Assembly (NCBI GenBank): GCA_002418625.1
Contig: DIEM01000041.1
Coordinates: forward strand, 1 to 44,602
From: Firmicutes bacterium UBA5774
Lineage (GTDB): Bacteria; Bacillota; Clostridia; Peptostreptococcales; Anaerovoracaceae
Reading direction: 5' to 3'
Length of the DNA stretch: 44,602 nucleotides
Below are positions 16,262 to 24,668 of this stretch, piece after piece. Position 1 is the first letter of the stretch. Each line of letters opens with the position of its first letter. The position numbers and the translations under genes are program-made. The notes below the pieces were generated by a model. The model searched no databases. It had not been told where the DNA came from and worked only from the letters and a program-made list of their open reading frames with translations.

Positions 16262-16406
16262 GAATTGGACCCTGTTTACAAAAGTGGACACTTAACCGCC
16301 ATAACGGTATAGTTTGGGAGGTTTAAGAAATGGCAATTCGAACAAGAAAATGCGATCAGGATTTTAAAGACAACACGGCGAGGAGTTCTCTTGACATGTT
16401 CGATTA
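16262..16406 (+). mobile_element. Remnant of an IS3-like insertion sequence (left end and start of orfA)
   Basis: TTGGACC at 16266, then CTGTTTACAAAAGTGGACACT, and after about 40 bp a GGGAGG site and ATG (16330) starting MAIRTRKCDQDFK, look like the left end and the first codons of an IS3-family orfA (usual start MxxRTRRxxxxEFK). The frame stops after 25 residues (16405), so only the beginning is left. No right end or orfB is found next to it. It sits between two operons and has not interrupted a recognisable gene. Confidence 0.5.
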
Positions 16407-16555
16407 AATTAACTAAACTTTGGTTAAGAATTTTGCGTGATAGAACAGATATTATATATGCTGCACGCTTGTTTCTCTTTTAAGAAACATGTTAAAATGT
16501 AGGCGTTACGAAAAAAATTGCAGTACAGCGGATTTTAAGTTTTGAGGTTAAGCAT

Positions 16556-18754
16556 TTGAAGAAAATCAGTTCGAAAATATTAATAATCATGATAGGGTGC
16601 TGTATTCTTATTTCGCTTCTTATTGGAGGATTCAGCCTTTATCAGGGCTCTAAGTTTATAAGGAATGAAGCAAGCGATAAACTTATATTTATGGCAAGCA
16701 GTTATGCCAATGAATTCAGCCAATCAATCGAAAGGACCGAAAGCTATGTGGATTCGCTGCATTCATCTGTAATAGCTTCCTTCGACATGGAAGCCTTCAG
16801 GAATGATCCATACTATTACAAAAGATATGAGCAGGAAATAGATGTTGTCATGCAAAAATATGCATCGAACAACAATGACGCTTTTGGGATGTATCTGACT
16901 TTGAATCCGGAATATACGAAAGGCGAGTTCATTGAGATATGGTACGAGGACTTCTTAAGGACGGGTGTGCTATACAGGATAAATAGCGGGATGTGTGAGA
17001 CATATCCGGAGATATTCAAGGACGGTTGGATCTATCCCTGCACCACTTCATTCGATAAAGATGAAGAGGGCATGAGATTCTTATATGATACGATTGATGC
17101 CAGAAAGCCCCTTTGGTTTAAGCCTTATCAGGAGATAGGTCTGGCAAACACGACTCTTTCAGATATAACAGTCATATCGTATGTCGTACCAATCATTATT
17201 GAGGATACAGTAATTGGCGTGGTCGGCATGGATTATAATTTCGACGAAATCCAGAAAACGATACAGGGAATGAACGCTTATGAAGGTGGATATGCGTTTT
17301 TGATTGACTCGGACTACAATATTTTGGTACAGCCTGATTCTGCCAAAGACGTAAAGAACCTGGATGGAATAGCGCATTTGATCGATAGTGATTCGGAAGC
17401 ACCTTCGGGAATCGTGGAGTACGGTGACGGAGGAATGAAGGAGATCATTGGGTACAGCAAATTATCAAACGGTTGGACATTAGTGCTGGTGCAGATGCGC
17501 GAGGAGATTTTCAAACCTGCATGGGAGCTGAGCATTTTTATAGCAATACTTGCATTTATAAGCATCGTGATAACTGCCATGATCGCCAACTCTTTCACTA
17601 AATCCGTATCGAGACGATTCGATAGCGTCACGGACCAGCTTCACTATATGGAGATCGGCGATTTTGACAAGGAGATCCCTGCTGAATTGCTGAAAAGCGA
17701 TGATGATCTTGGATATTTTGTTAAATCTGTTCATACGATGCAAACAATCATCAAGGATCTTATGAAAGAGATCGAAAATCAAGGCACCGGATCAGATGAA
17801 TCCACCCTGATCAGCGATGCAGTCGAAAAAACTCAGGATGCAACATCAAAGGCGGCATTTGCCATTGAGCAGATTTCCATCGAACGGGTCGAAAAAGAAG
17901 AGAATCTGAGAGATACCTTGCAGAAGCTTGAAGAATTGAATTTCAAACTTCAAGCAACGGTCGATGAAGAGGTACAGAAAAACAGGGAAAAGGATGCGGC
18001 GCTTCTATACCAGTCGAGATATGCAAAAATGGGAGAGATGATCGGCAATATCGCACATCAGTGGCGGCAGCCGCTGAACAGCCTGGCAATTATTCTATCG
18101 GAGCTCAAGGACGCACAGGACCATGAAGGGCTTGATGCAACTCAATTTGAAGCTGCCATCGAAAAGTCGAACCAGATCATCCAGAGTATGTCCCAAACGA
18201 TTAATGACTTCAGGAATTTTTTGAATCCATCGAAGCAAAAGACGTCGTTCTCCCTTCATCAAGCTGTCAAATTTTCCGCCAACTTGATGGAAGAGAGCAT
18301 CCGATCCAACAATATATCGCTGCATATTGAGCTCATTGAGGATTCCAATGTCTTTGGTTATGAAAATGAGTTTTCCCAGGTGGTTTCAAACATCATCAAC
18401 AATGCGAAGGATGCGCTGCAGGAAATCGGAGATAGAAAAAGGACCATTCGGATAAGAATCCGTAAAGAAGCTCAATGCGCCCAGATTGATATTTTCAATA
18501 ACGGCAAACATATTCAGCCTGAAGTAATGGCAAAGATGTTCACACCATATTTTACGACAAAAACACTCGAAAGTGGGACTGGAATCGGTTTATATATGTC
18601 GAAAATAATCATTGAGGAACATATGAAAGGCGAAATCAGTTTCCAAAATGTTGAAGATGGCGTCTGCTTCAGGATCATGCTTCCCCTCTCAAGTCATTGC
18701 GACAATGAGTGGATGAACAACAGATCGGCAGGAGGGTGCAATGATAAACAATGA
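16556..18754 (+). CDS. Cache-domain sensor histidine kinase
   Basis: A 732-residue protein starting at TTG, preceded by TGAGGTT. An N-terminal membrane segment (ILIIMIGCCILISLLIGGFSL) is followed by a large dCache extracellular sensor (about residues 35-320; W-Y-x-E-D near 125, Y-V-V-P and GVVGMDYNFDEIQ near 220), a second membrane segment (IFIAILAFISIVITAMIA), a HAMP-like linker and coiled coil, the dimerisation domain with H501 in IAHQWRQPLNSL, and an ATPase domain with NIINNAKDAL, GTGIGLYMSK. Cache sensors bind small organic molecules outside the cell. The kinase gene overlaps the response regulator by 14 nt, so they form a two-component pair. The ligand is unknown. Confidence 0.92.
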   Translation: MKKISSKILIIMIGCCILISLLIGGFSLYQGSKFIRNEASDKLIFMASSYANEFSQSIERTESYVDSLHSSVIASFDMEAFRNDPYYYKRYEQEIDVVMQKYASNNNDAFGMYLTLNPEYTKGEFIEIWYEDFLRTGVLYRINSGMCETYPEIFKDGWIYPCTTSFDKDEEGMRFLYDTIDARKPLWFKPYQEIGLANTTLSDITVISYVVPIIIEDTVIGVVGMDYNFDEIQKTIQGMNAYEGGYAFLIDSDYNILVQPDSAKDVKNLDGIAHLIDSDSEAPSGIVEYGDGGMKEIIGYSKLSNGWTLVLVQMREEIFKPAWELSIFIAILAFISIVITAMIANSFTKSVSRRFDSVTDQLHYMEIGDFDKEIPAELLKSDDDLGYFVKSVHTMQTIIKDLMKEIENQGTGSDESTLISDAVEKTQDATSKAAFAIEQISIERVEKEENLRDTLQKLEELNFKLQATVDEEVQKNREKDAALLYQSRYAKMGEMIGNIAHQWRQPLNSLAIILSELKDAQDHEGLDATQFEAAIEKSNQIIQSMSQTINDFRNFLNPSKQKTSFSLHQAVKFSANLMEESIRSNNISLHIELIEDSNVFGYENEFSQVVSNIINNAKDALQEIGDRKRTIRIRIRKEAQCAQIDIFNNGKHIQPEVMAKMFTPYFTTKTLESGTGIGLYMSKIIIEEHMKGEISFQNVEDGVCFRIMLPLSSHCDNEWMNNRSAGGCNDKQ

Positions 18755-19493
18755 TATATATAATTTGAAGGTTTTATATATTGAGGATGAATCCGATACA
18801 CTGGACGCCATGGCTCGATTCCTAAGAAGAAGATTCGCATCAGTCACAATTGCCAAGGATGGTGAGGAAGGTTGGAGGAAGTTCAACGAATGCCATCCCG
18901 ACTTGATCATTACTGATTTGCTTATGCCTGAATATAGTGGGTTCGACCTGATCAGAAAAATCAGGGACACAGGATATGCGAATCCAATCATGATCACTTC
19001 AGCGCTCCAGGATGTCGATTCAATTATCAAGACAGTTGATCTTGGTATAAGCAAATATATCATCAAACCCATCAGCCTGCCTGACTTGGATTCTGATCTC
19101 GATAGAATCGGACAAGAAATCATTGCGCAGCAAAACAAAATATTCGATTATACAATCGAACAAAAGAAAGAGCGCGAAACCAGCATCAGGCACAGTATAT
19201 CAAATATGCTTAAAAAATATTCCGGGAAAGGGCCTAGAGACGTGAAGGTTTTTATTGGATCGGACTTGATAGAAATAACATGTCTTGAGGTTCGGACCGT
19301 TTTCGAAGAAACACTTTATGAAAAGGGGAAAAATACCGCATTGATCGAGCAGAACCGACGGTTATACTATCAGATACTAAAAAATGAGATCGAACAAAAT
19401 GTTTCGCACGTAGTTGAAATGCAGGTTAAAATCAAGGATATTCATATCAATGCAGCAATGGATTCTGATGTGATTAATTTAGTATGCAGCTAG
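18741..19493 (+). CDS. Response regulator with MpsC/DUF2294-like output domain
   Basis: A 250-residue protein. Residues 1-125 are a receiver domain: VLYIEDES (E15, D16), D59 in IITDLLMPEYSG, T86 and K109 in KYIIKPI, all in place for phosphorylation by the kinase encoded just upstream. After a helical linker, residues about 150-250 read SGKGPRDVKVFIGSDLIEITCLEVRTVFEETL, ending in HVVEMQVKIKDIHINAAMDSDVINLVCS, which fits the DUF2294/MpsC domain best: MpsC of Staphylococcus is described as part of a Na+-translocating membrane-potential system. No DNA-binding domain is seen, so the output is probably not direct transcription control. This fusion is unusual. Confidence 0.72.
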   Translation: MINNDIYNLKVLYIEDESDTLDAMARFLRRRFASVTIAKDGEEGWRKFNECHPDLIITDLLMPEYSGFDLIRKIRDTGYANPIMITSALQDVDSIIKTVDLGISKYIIKPISLPDLDSDLDRIGQEIIAQQNKIFDYTIEQKKERETSIRHSISNMLKKYSGKGPRDVKVFIGSDLIEITCLEVRTVFEETLYEKGKNTALIEQNRRLYYQILKNEIEQNVSHVVEMQVKIKDIHINAAMDSDVINLVCS

Positions 19494-19704
19494 ATGCGTA
19501 CAATTAATATTAGGGGTATTTAAGAAGCCATACTAAGCAGGGCCATATTTCACTTGATTTCAAGCTCTGAATATGCTATATTCGAACCAAATATATAAGT
19601 ATCATGTGTTTCGGATGACAGCAGCGCTGAGCATCTGAAAAGTGAATGTATAGGGCAGAAGATTTCCGGATTTGATTGAAAGACATTATAGATGCGCTTT
19701 TAAT

Positions 19705-19742
19705 AGACCGGCACAAAATTATATTTTGTGTTGGTCTTTTTT
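19705..19742 (+). terminator. Terminator of the two-component operon
   Basis: AGACCGGCACAAAA pairs with TTTTGTGTTGGTCT (wobbles inside) around a short loop and is followed by a run of Ts. It separates the kinase/regulator pair from the sigma-54 activator gene. Confidence 0.85.
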
Positions 19743-19787
19743 ATTTGCCCGATCTAACCGAAATAATCAGTTTGGGAGGGGATCGTC

Positions 19788-21209
19788 ATGAAGGTTAAAG
19801 CAAACAATCTTTTATTGCCGGATTTTATCAAACATAATTATGAAGTCCTTTTAGAATTATTCAATTGTATCAACGTTGGAATCTACATCACGGATGGTCA
19901 GGGTACAACTTTGCTTGTAAACGATGAGTCGATTAAAACCGGAGGACTTAGCCGGGAGGAACTTTTAGGGAAAAACATGGCGGATCTTGTCCAATCAGGA
20001 TATGTGACGGAATCGGCATCACTGAAAGCGATTGCCAGTGGAACGGAAGAAAGCATCCTCCAGTTGTTAAGGGATGGGGTACAGGTTTATATCACCGGAA
20101 TACCGCTTCTGAAAAAAAACGAGGTGGAAGTCGTCGTATGTACAGAGCGGGATATAACAGAAACCATCAAACTCAAAGAGATTCTTGAGGAAAAAGATAA
20201 AACCAATAAAAAATATCAGGATGAACTGGAGTATCTGAGAAAGCAAAACGCAAGAATCGACCAGGGGGTTATAGCACAAAGCCAAACAATGCAAACCATC
20301 ATTGATATGGCCTTACGCATTGCAAAGTGGGAAACAACAGTGTTAATAACGGGCGAATCCGGTACAGGCAAGGAGGTCATGGCAAATTTCATCTATCAAA
20401 ACAGCAAACGATGCGGTAAGCCATTCATCAAGGTCAATTGTTCGGCAATACCTGAAAACCTCATTGAATCCGAGTTCTTCGGTTACGATCGGGGAGCGTT
20501 TTCGGGGGCCAGGAACGAGGGCAAACCTGGTTTTTTTGAACTATCAAACGAGGGGACGCTTTTTTTAGACGAGATTGGCGAACTTTCGCTTCAAATGCAA
20601 TCGAAACTGCTTAGAGCGCTTCAGGAGAAGGAAATCATGCGAATTGGCGGAAAGCAGCCAATTCCGCTTGATGTCAGAATCATTGCTGCAACGAATGTAA
20701 ATTTGAAAAGAGCGATCGCCGAAGGCGGGTTTAGAGAAGATCTTTATTATAGGCTGAATATCATACCAATCGAAATACCGCCTTTACGCAACAGAAGGGA
20801 AGATATAATTCCACTGGTCATCAGTTTCATCGACCAATTCAATGCGAAGTATTCACAAAGTAAAACAATCAGGATGAACGCCGCTCAAGCCCTTGTAAAC
20901 TATGACTGGCCGGGGAATATACGAGAACTAAAAAACATCATTGAACGAATAGTCTTAACGACCGATGGCGATGAAATAACAAGGGCTCAAATCAATAATC
21001 AGATTTATCATGCGATGCCGCCTGATGATTTGACGGATGCAGACAATAATCTTTCGCTGCAGGCCCAAGTCGAAATGTTCGAGAAGGATTTGCTGAAAAA
21101 TCTGATGCTTCAATGCAGCTCTGCTTACGAAGTATCGAAGATACTGAAGGTTAACCGATCGACGATTTCAAAAAAAATAAGGAAATACGGTATCGAACTC
21201 GAAAATTAA
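19788..21209 (+). CDS. Sigma-54-dependent enhancer-binding protein (PAS-AAA-Fis)
   Basis: The 473-residue protein has an N-terminal PAS domain (residues about 22-130: LFNCINVGIYITDGQGTTLLVND, LLGKNMADLV, ERDITETIKLKE), a coiled-coil linker, and an AAA+ sigma-54 interaction domain with Walker A GESGTGKE (from residue 188), GAFSGA at 236-241, Walker B LFLDEIGELS and RIIAATN. The C-terminus is a Fis-type HTH (SAYEVSKILKVNRSTISKKIRKYG). The GAFTGA loop carries a Ser for Thr (S239), a conservative change. A GGGAGGGG site precedes ATG. It most likely activates the -24/-12 promoter at 21463 for the transporter/dehydrogenase operon by sensing a small ligand through PAS. Confidence 0.92.
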   Translation: MKVKANNLLLPDFIKHNYEVLLELFNCINVGIYITDGQGTTLLVNDESIKTGGLSREELLGKNMADLVQSGYVTESASLKAIASGTEESILQLLRDGVQVYITGIPLLKKNEVEVVVCTERDITETIKLKEILEEKDKTNKKYQDELEYLRKQNARIDQGVIAQSQTMQTIIDMALRIAKWETTVLITGESGTGKEVMANFIYQNSKRCGKPFIKVNCSAIPENLIESEFFGYDRGAFSGARNEGKPGFFELSNEGTLFLDEIGELSLQMQSKLLRALQEKEIMRIGGKQPIPLDVRIIAATNVNLKRAIAEGGFREDLYYRLNIIPIEIPPLRNRREDIIPLVISFIDQFNAKYSQSKTIRMNAAQALVNYDWPGNIRELKNIIERIVLTTDGDEITRAQINNQIYHAMPPDDLTDADNNLSLQAQVEMFEKDLLKNLMLQCSSAYEVSKILKVNRSTISKKIRKYGIELEN

Positions 21210-21220
21210 CTATTTTGCAG

Positions 21221-21252
21221 AACAGCATGTTGCCAACTGGCAACATGCTGTT
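21221..21252 (+). terminator. 15-bp perfect-stem terminator and possible activator site
   Basis: AACAGCATGTTGCCA (21221-21235), loop AC, TGGCAACATGCTGTT (21238-21252), followed by TTCATTTG. The inner GTTGCCA-AC-TGGCAAC is repeated as TGGCAAC (21259-21265) and GTTGCCA (21383-21389), so the stem may double as an enhancer-binding site. Confidence 0.7.
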
Positions 21253-21389
21253 TTCATTTGGCAACATTGGTCGTATGCCACGATGATGTACCAATGTGTC
21301 GGACCAATACTGAAAAATACGATAAAAGAGTTGAAGATGATTTTCAGTGGCATTTAGTTTCATGAATAGTAGAATTCTCACTGTTGCCA
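21229..21389 (+). promoter_or_regulatory. Candidate upstream activating sites (GTTGCCA repeats)
   Basis: Four copies of GTTGCCA or its complement TGGCAAC lie at 21229-21235, 21238-21244, 21259-21265 and 21383-21389, within 240 bp upstream of the sigma-54 promoter. Enhancer-binding proteins usually bind such inverted repeats about 80-200 bp upstream of the -24/-12 element. The Fis-type regulator at 19788 is the likely binder. This is an inference from position. Confidence 0.5.
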
Positions 21390-21462
21390 GGCGGAAACAT
21401 CAGTAGCTTGTTGAATTTTCAAAAAATCATGTAAAGTGTTGAAATATGAACGTTTGTCAAGC

Positions 21463-21479
21463 TTGGCACAGCTATTGCG
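21463..21479 (+). promoter_or_regulatory. Sigma-54 (-24/-12) promoter of the transporter-dehydrogenase operon
   Basis: TTGGCAC-AGCTA-TTGCG matches the sigma-54 consensus YTGGCACG-N4-TTGCW closely. GG (21465-21466) and GC (21477-21478) are exactly 12 bp apart as required. It lies 180 bp upstream of the transporter gene and 254 bp downstream of the activator gene, so the activator very probably acts here. Confidence 0.85.
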
Positions 21480-21522
21480 TTATATTTTGTCGATGGCAAT
21501 AGGATGATGAGGAGGTGAGACG

Positions 21523-21576
21523 ATGCATATCACGTTATTGAACCATGAAGGGGATATGACAGCAGCTGCGCCATGA
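21523..21576 (+). CDS. 17-residue leader peptide between the sigma-54 promoter and the transporter gene
   Basis: An ATG at 21523 is preceded by GGAGGTGA at a good distance (6 nt), the strongest ribosome binding site in this operon. The frame reads MHITLLNHEGDMTAAAP and stops at 21576. Its stop overlaps (ATGA) the start of a 52-codon frame at 21573. It resembles nothing I recognise. It may be a translation-controlling leader, or the start of a decayed gene. Confidence 0.4.
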   Translation: MHITLLNHEGDMTAAAP

Positions 21577-21731
21577 AAGAATCATATAACGTTAATAGAA
21601 TTTTAGTAGTCGGAAAAAATAATTCAGATGAAATAATCTATAAAGGAGTGAAATTATCATGGGAAATGTTGGAAATGGGGCCGGAAGGCTATCTACAGGA
21701 AAAATTTGGGCATTCTCAATTGGCACATTAG
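21573..21731 (+). CDS. Possible 52-residue ORF overlapping the transporter start
   Basis: ATG at 21573 overlaps the leader peptide stop by ATGA. The frame runs through RILVVGKNNSDEIIYKGVKL to a TAG at 21729-21731 and overlaps the first 70 nt of the transporter gene in another frame. It could couple translation from the leader to the transporter, or be meaningless. No domain recognised. Confidence 0.25.
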   Translation: MKESYNVNRILVVGKNNSDEIIYKGVKLSWEMLEMGPEGYLQEKFGHSQLAH

Positions 21732-23074
21732 GGGAATATTTTGTATATTTTCTGTTTTTCAACTACTTTTTATACTATTTGACGGACTATGTGGGAATTG
21801 CACCAGCCATTGCAGGGGCAATACTGTCATTTGCAATGATATGGGATGCCATTACTGATCCGGTCGTGGGCTATATTAACGATACAAGCAAAAATCCCAA
21901 TGGACGCAGAAGACCAATGATGATCAAAACAATCATCCCATTCATCATTACTTATGGACTGTGCTTTATTAGGCCCAACATTGAAATGGGACCTGCGCTT
22001 TATATCTATTATGGGTTTGTAGCGCTTGCGTTCTGGCTTTGCTTTACCTGTGTACAGGTGCCGTTTTACGGATTGCTTCCTGAGATCGCGCATCATGAAA
22101 CGGACAGGCTGAAGATCAGGCAGGCAATGGCATTTATCGGAAATGGCGGGAATTCCGCCATCGGACTTGTGCCAATCACTTTGGAACTTGTAATTAAACT
22201 TGGATTTGACGAAATGGCTGCGTGGTCGATCACCATGTTCGTTCTGGGGACAATAGGAGCATTGGGATTTGTCGCGACATATTACGCGTCAAAAGGAATG
22301 GAAACACCTATTGACCAGGTCGTCAGACCAAAATCCAATATTTTTGCCACATATCTGAAAGTGATAAAATTGAACGGATATCTTCCTGTCGTACTGCTCT
22401 ATATGCTGTCAACTGTTGCCATAAACATTGTATTCGCTTCCATTATGTATGTCGGCGGTGAAAAATTGCAGCTTCCGGCAGGTCAGCTCTCCATCGTCAT
22501 GTCGGCATATACTTTTTCAGGTGTAATATTCGTTCCGCTTATTACGCTGCTGAGTAAAAGATTCGGTTCGCTCAAATCGTTCAAAGGAAGTCTTATAGTC
22601 GCGTTGGTTGCCTATATTGCAATTGGTATTGTTGGGGTGAACAGTTTTGGAATAATGCTTGTGCATGGAGTATTGACCGGCGGCTGTTTTGTACTCTTTA
22701 CAGCTTACACATATGTTCTGTTTTATGAAATCTGCGATCTGGCATACTTGAAAACAAACGAACAGCTTGAAGGATCTGTAATAAGTTTCGCAACCTTCGG
22801 TTACAAGGTTGGGGCGGCAATCAGCGGTCTGTCAATGGGATTGGCATTGACAATCATTGGATATGACGGAACTGTCGAGGTCAAGTCGGTGGAAATGCTT
22901 TCAAAACTTGATGGATTGATCACATTTATCCCTGCTGCCCTGATTGTTGCGATATTTGCTCTCCTGTGCCTATATCCGATCAAGCCAAAATCATATGAGG
23001 CTATAAAAGCAGCAAAAGTTGCAAAAGAAGAGGGCAGGGAGTATTCAATAGCGGAATTCGAACACTTACTATAA
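21659..23074 (+). CDS. GPH-family MFS cation:solute symporter
   Basis: The 471-residue protein has twelve hydrophobic segments and the glycoside-pentoside-hexuronide:cation symporter signatures: FFNYFLYYLTDYVGI, then AMIWDAITDPVVGYINDTS (residues about 65-83), NGRRRPMM, and PFYGLLPEIAHHETDRLKIR in the central loop. GPH carriers import sugars, glycosides, glucuronides or related compounds with Na+ or H+. Start ATG follows AAAGGAG. It is the first main gene after the sigma-54 promoter and probably imports the compound handled by the aldehyde dehydrogenase and the saccharopine-dehydrogenase-like enzyme downstream. The substrate is unknown. Confidence 0.88.
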   Translation: MGNVGNGAGRLSTGKIWAFSIGTLGEYFVYFLFFNYFLYYLTDYVGIAPAIAGAILSFAMIWDAITDPVVGYINDTSKNPNGRRRPMMIKTIIPFIITYGLCFIRPNIEMGPALYIYYGFVALAFWLCFTCVQVPFYGLLPEIAHHETDRLKIRQAMAFIGNGGNSAIGLVPITLELVIKLGFDEMAAWSITMFVLGTIGALGFVATYYASKGMETPIDQVVRPKSNIFATYLKVIKLNGYLPVVLLYMLSTVAINIVFASIMYVGGEKLQLPAGQLSIVMSAYTFSGVIFVPLITLLSKRFGSLKSFKGSLIVALVAYIAIGIVGVNSFGIMLVHGVLTGGCFVLFTAYTYVLFYEICDLAYLKTNEQLEGSVISFATFGYKVGAAISGLSMGLALTIIGYDGTVEVKSVEMLSKLDGLITFIPAALIVAIFALLCLYPIKPKSYEAIKAAKVAKEEGREYSIAEFEHLL

Positions 23075-23138
23075 AGCTTATATTGTTGAGCACATAAAAT
23101 TGGCAAATATTTGAGAGAAAATTAAAAGGAGAAAGACA

Positions 23139-24593
23139 ATGGCAAAGAAATTTAAAATGTACATCGATGGCGAATGGTGTGATAGTTCTTCTGGAGAAAG
23201 TTTCAAACTTTATAGTCCAATCGATGGTGAAGTGATCGCAGAAATACCTGTTGCGTCAAAAGAAGATGTTGAAAGAGCAATACAGGCGGCTGCCAGAAAC
23301 AAAGAATCCTTCAAGCTGACGAGCGACAAGTATCGCGCAGATCTTTGCAATCGGATTGCAGATGAAATCGATAAAAGAAAAGAAGAAATAGCCCATTGGA
23401 TGACGATGGAGCAGGGGAAACCCTATTCAACCGAATCGATACCTGAAGTCGAAGAGTCAGCTTTGAATTTTAGGATAGCAGCAGAAGATATCAAGAGAAT
23501 CGATGGTGGCGTTCTTTTCTCAAATGATCCAAATAAAAAAATATACACCCAAAGAGAGCCCAATGGCGTATATGCTGCCATAACACCCTGGAATTTCCCA
23601 CTCGTAATACCTGTCGAATACGTGGCGCCTGGCCTTGTGACCGGGAATACGATGGTTATGAAACCTGCAAGCTTGACGCCAATCAGCGTGATCATCATGG
23701 CCGAATGTCTGGAAGCCGCCGGCGTCCCCAAAGGCGTTTTCAATGTCGTTACAGGGCCTGGCGCAACGGTTGGTGAAATGATGGTCGGACATCCGCTGGT
23801 AGATGCGATAGGATTCACCGGAGAAGGTGTCACAGGCAAAAAAATAGCATCGATTGCGCTCTTAAAGAGAATGCTGCTTGAAATGGGAGGAAACGGGCCC
23901 CAAATCGTCTGCGATGATGCGGATATAGCCGAAGCCGCAAAGGAGGCCGCCTATGGATGCTATATGAATGCAGGGCAGGTATGCTGCGCTACTGAAAGAA
24001 TTCTCGTTCAGAGGAATGTCAAAGATAAATTCGTTGCTGAACTTCTGAAAATAACACAAGCGTTGAAGGTAGGGAACCCATTTGAGGATGGTGTCGATAT
24101 GGGCCCATTGAACAGCGAAGCAACTGCTGTGAAAGTGGACACCCATATTCAGGATGCGATCAGCAAAGGGGCTAAGATTGTTTATGGCGGTGGAAGAATC
24201 CAAGGAATGCCGACAAACCTTTATTATGCACCGACAATTCTGACTGATGTTGTCCCGGGAATGCTGATCAATGACGAAGAAACCTTCGGGCCTGTAGCAC
24301 CGATTATCGAATTTGATACGGATGAGGAAGCTGTCAAAATAGCAAACGGAACGCCGTATGGCCTTCAAATGGCGGTTTTCACAAGCAGTCTGAAACGCAT
24401 GAAATATTATACCGACAGACTGAAGACCGGCAACATTGCCGTTAACGCTTCGACATGTTACTGGGAAGCACATCAACCTTTCGGCGGAAGCCCGGGCACT
24501 GAATCCGGACAGGGACGACTTGGCGGAATGTACACGATCTATGATATGACGCATATCAAGACAGTCACTGTCGATTACGACAAATGTAAATAA
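23139..24593 (+). CDS. NAD(P)-dependent aldehyde dehydrogenase
   Basis: This 484-residue enzyme has the ALDH superfamily hallmarks: TPWNFP (N152) for the oxyanion hole, K175 in MVMKPAS, GFTGEGVTGKKI for the cofactor fold, catalytic E248 in LLEMGGNGP and catalytic C282 in GQVCCAT, near E/F-type end motif ETFGPVAPI. Succinate-semialdehyde-, lactaldehyde- and betaine-aldehyde-type enzymes share this pattern; the sequence alone does not decide. AAAAGGAGA precedes ATG by 8 nt. The double cysteine C282-C283 is found in some members. It follows the transporter by 64 nt in the sigma-54 operon, so the imported compound or its product is likely an aldehyde or is turned into one. Confidence 0.92.
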   Translation: MAKKFKMYIDGEWCDSSSGESFKLYSPIDGEVIAEIPVASKEDVERAIQAAARNKESFKLTSDKYRADLCNRIADEIDKRKEEIAHWMTMEQGKPYSTESIPEVEESALNFRIAAEDIKRIDGGVLFSNDPNKKIYTQREPNGVYAAITPWNFPLVIPVEYVAPGLVTGNTMVMKPASLTPISVIIMAECLEAAGVPKGVFNVVTGPGATVGEMMVGHPLVDAIGFTGEGVTGKKIASIALLKRMLLEMGGNGPQIVCDDADIAEAAKEAAYGCYMNAGQVCCATERILVQRNVKDKFVAELLKITQALKVGNPFEDGVDMGPLNSEATAVKVDTHIQDAISKGAKIVYGGGRIQGMPTNLYYAPTILTDVVPGMLINDEETFGPVAPIIEFDTDEEAVKIANGTPYGLQMAVFTSSLKRMKYYTDRLKTGNIAVNASTCYWEAHQPFGGSPGTESGQGRLGGMYTIYDMTHIKTVTVDYDKCK

Positions 24594-24606
24594 AACTATT
24601 CATCGC

Positions 24607-24646
24607 AGGAGAGGCGGATTTGATTCGGTCTGCCTCTCCTTCTTTT
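24607..24646 (+). terminator. Hairpin with T-run between aldehyde dehydrogenase and EamA genes
   Basis: AGGAGAGGCGGA (24607-24618) pairs with TCTGCCTCTCCT (24629-24640), one wobble, followed by TCTTTTTC. Within an apparent operon it could lower expression of the genes downstream or end most transcripts. Confidence 0.75.
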
Positions 24647-24668
24647 TCACGACTGAAAGAGGTGTCCA

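Noticed and set aside
23862..24554. 230-codon open frame on the minus strand inside the aldehyde dehydrogenase
   Set aside because: Shadow frame; the plus-strand protein has all ALDH catalytic residues.
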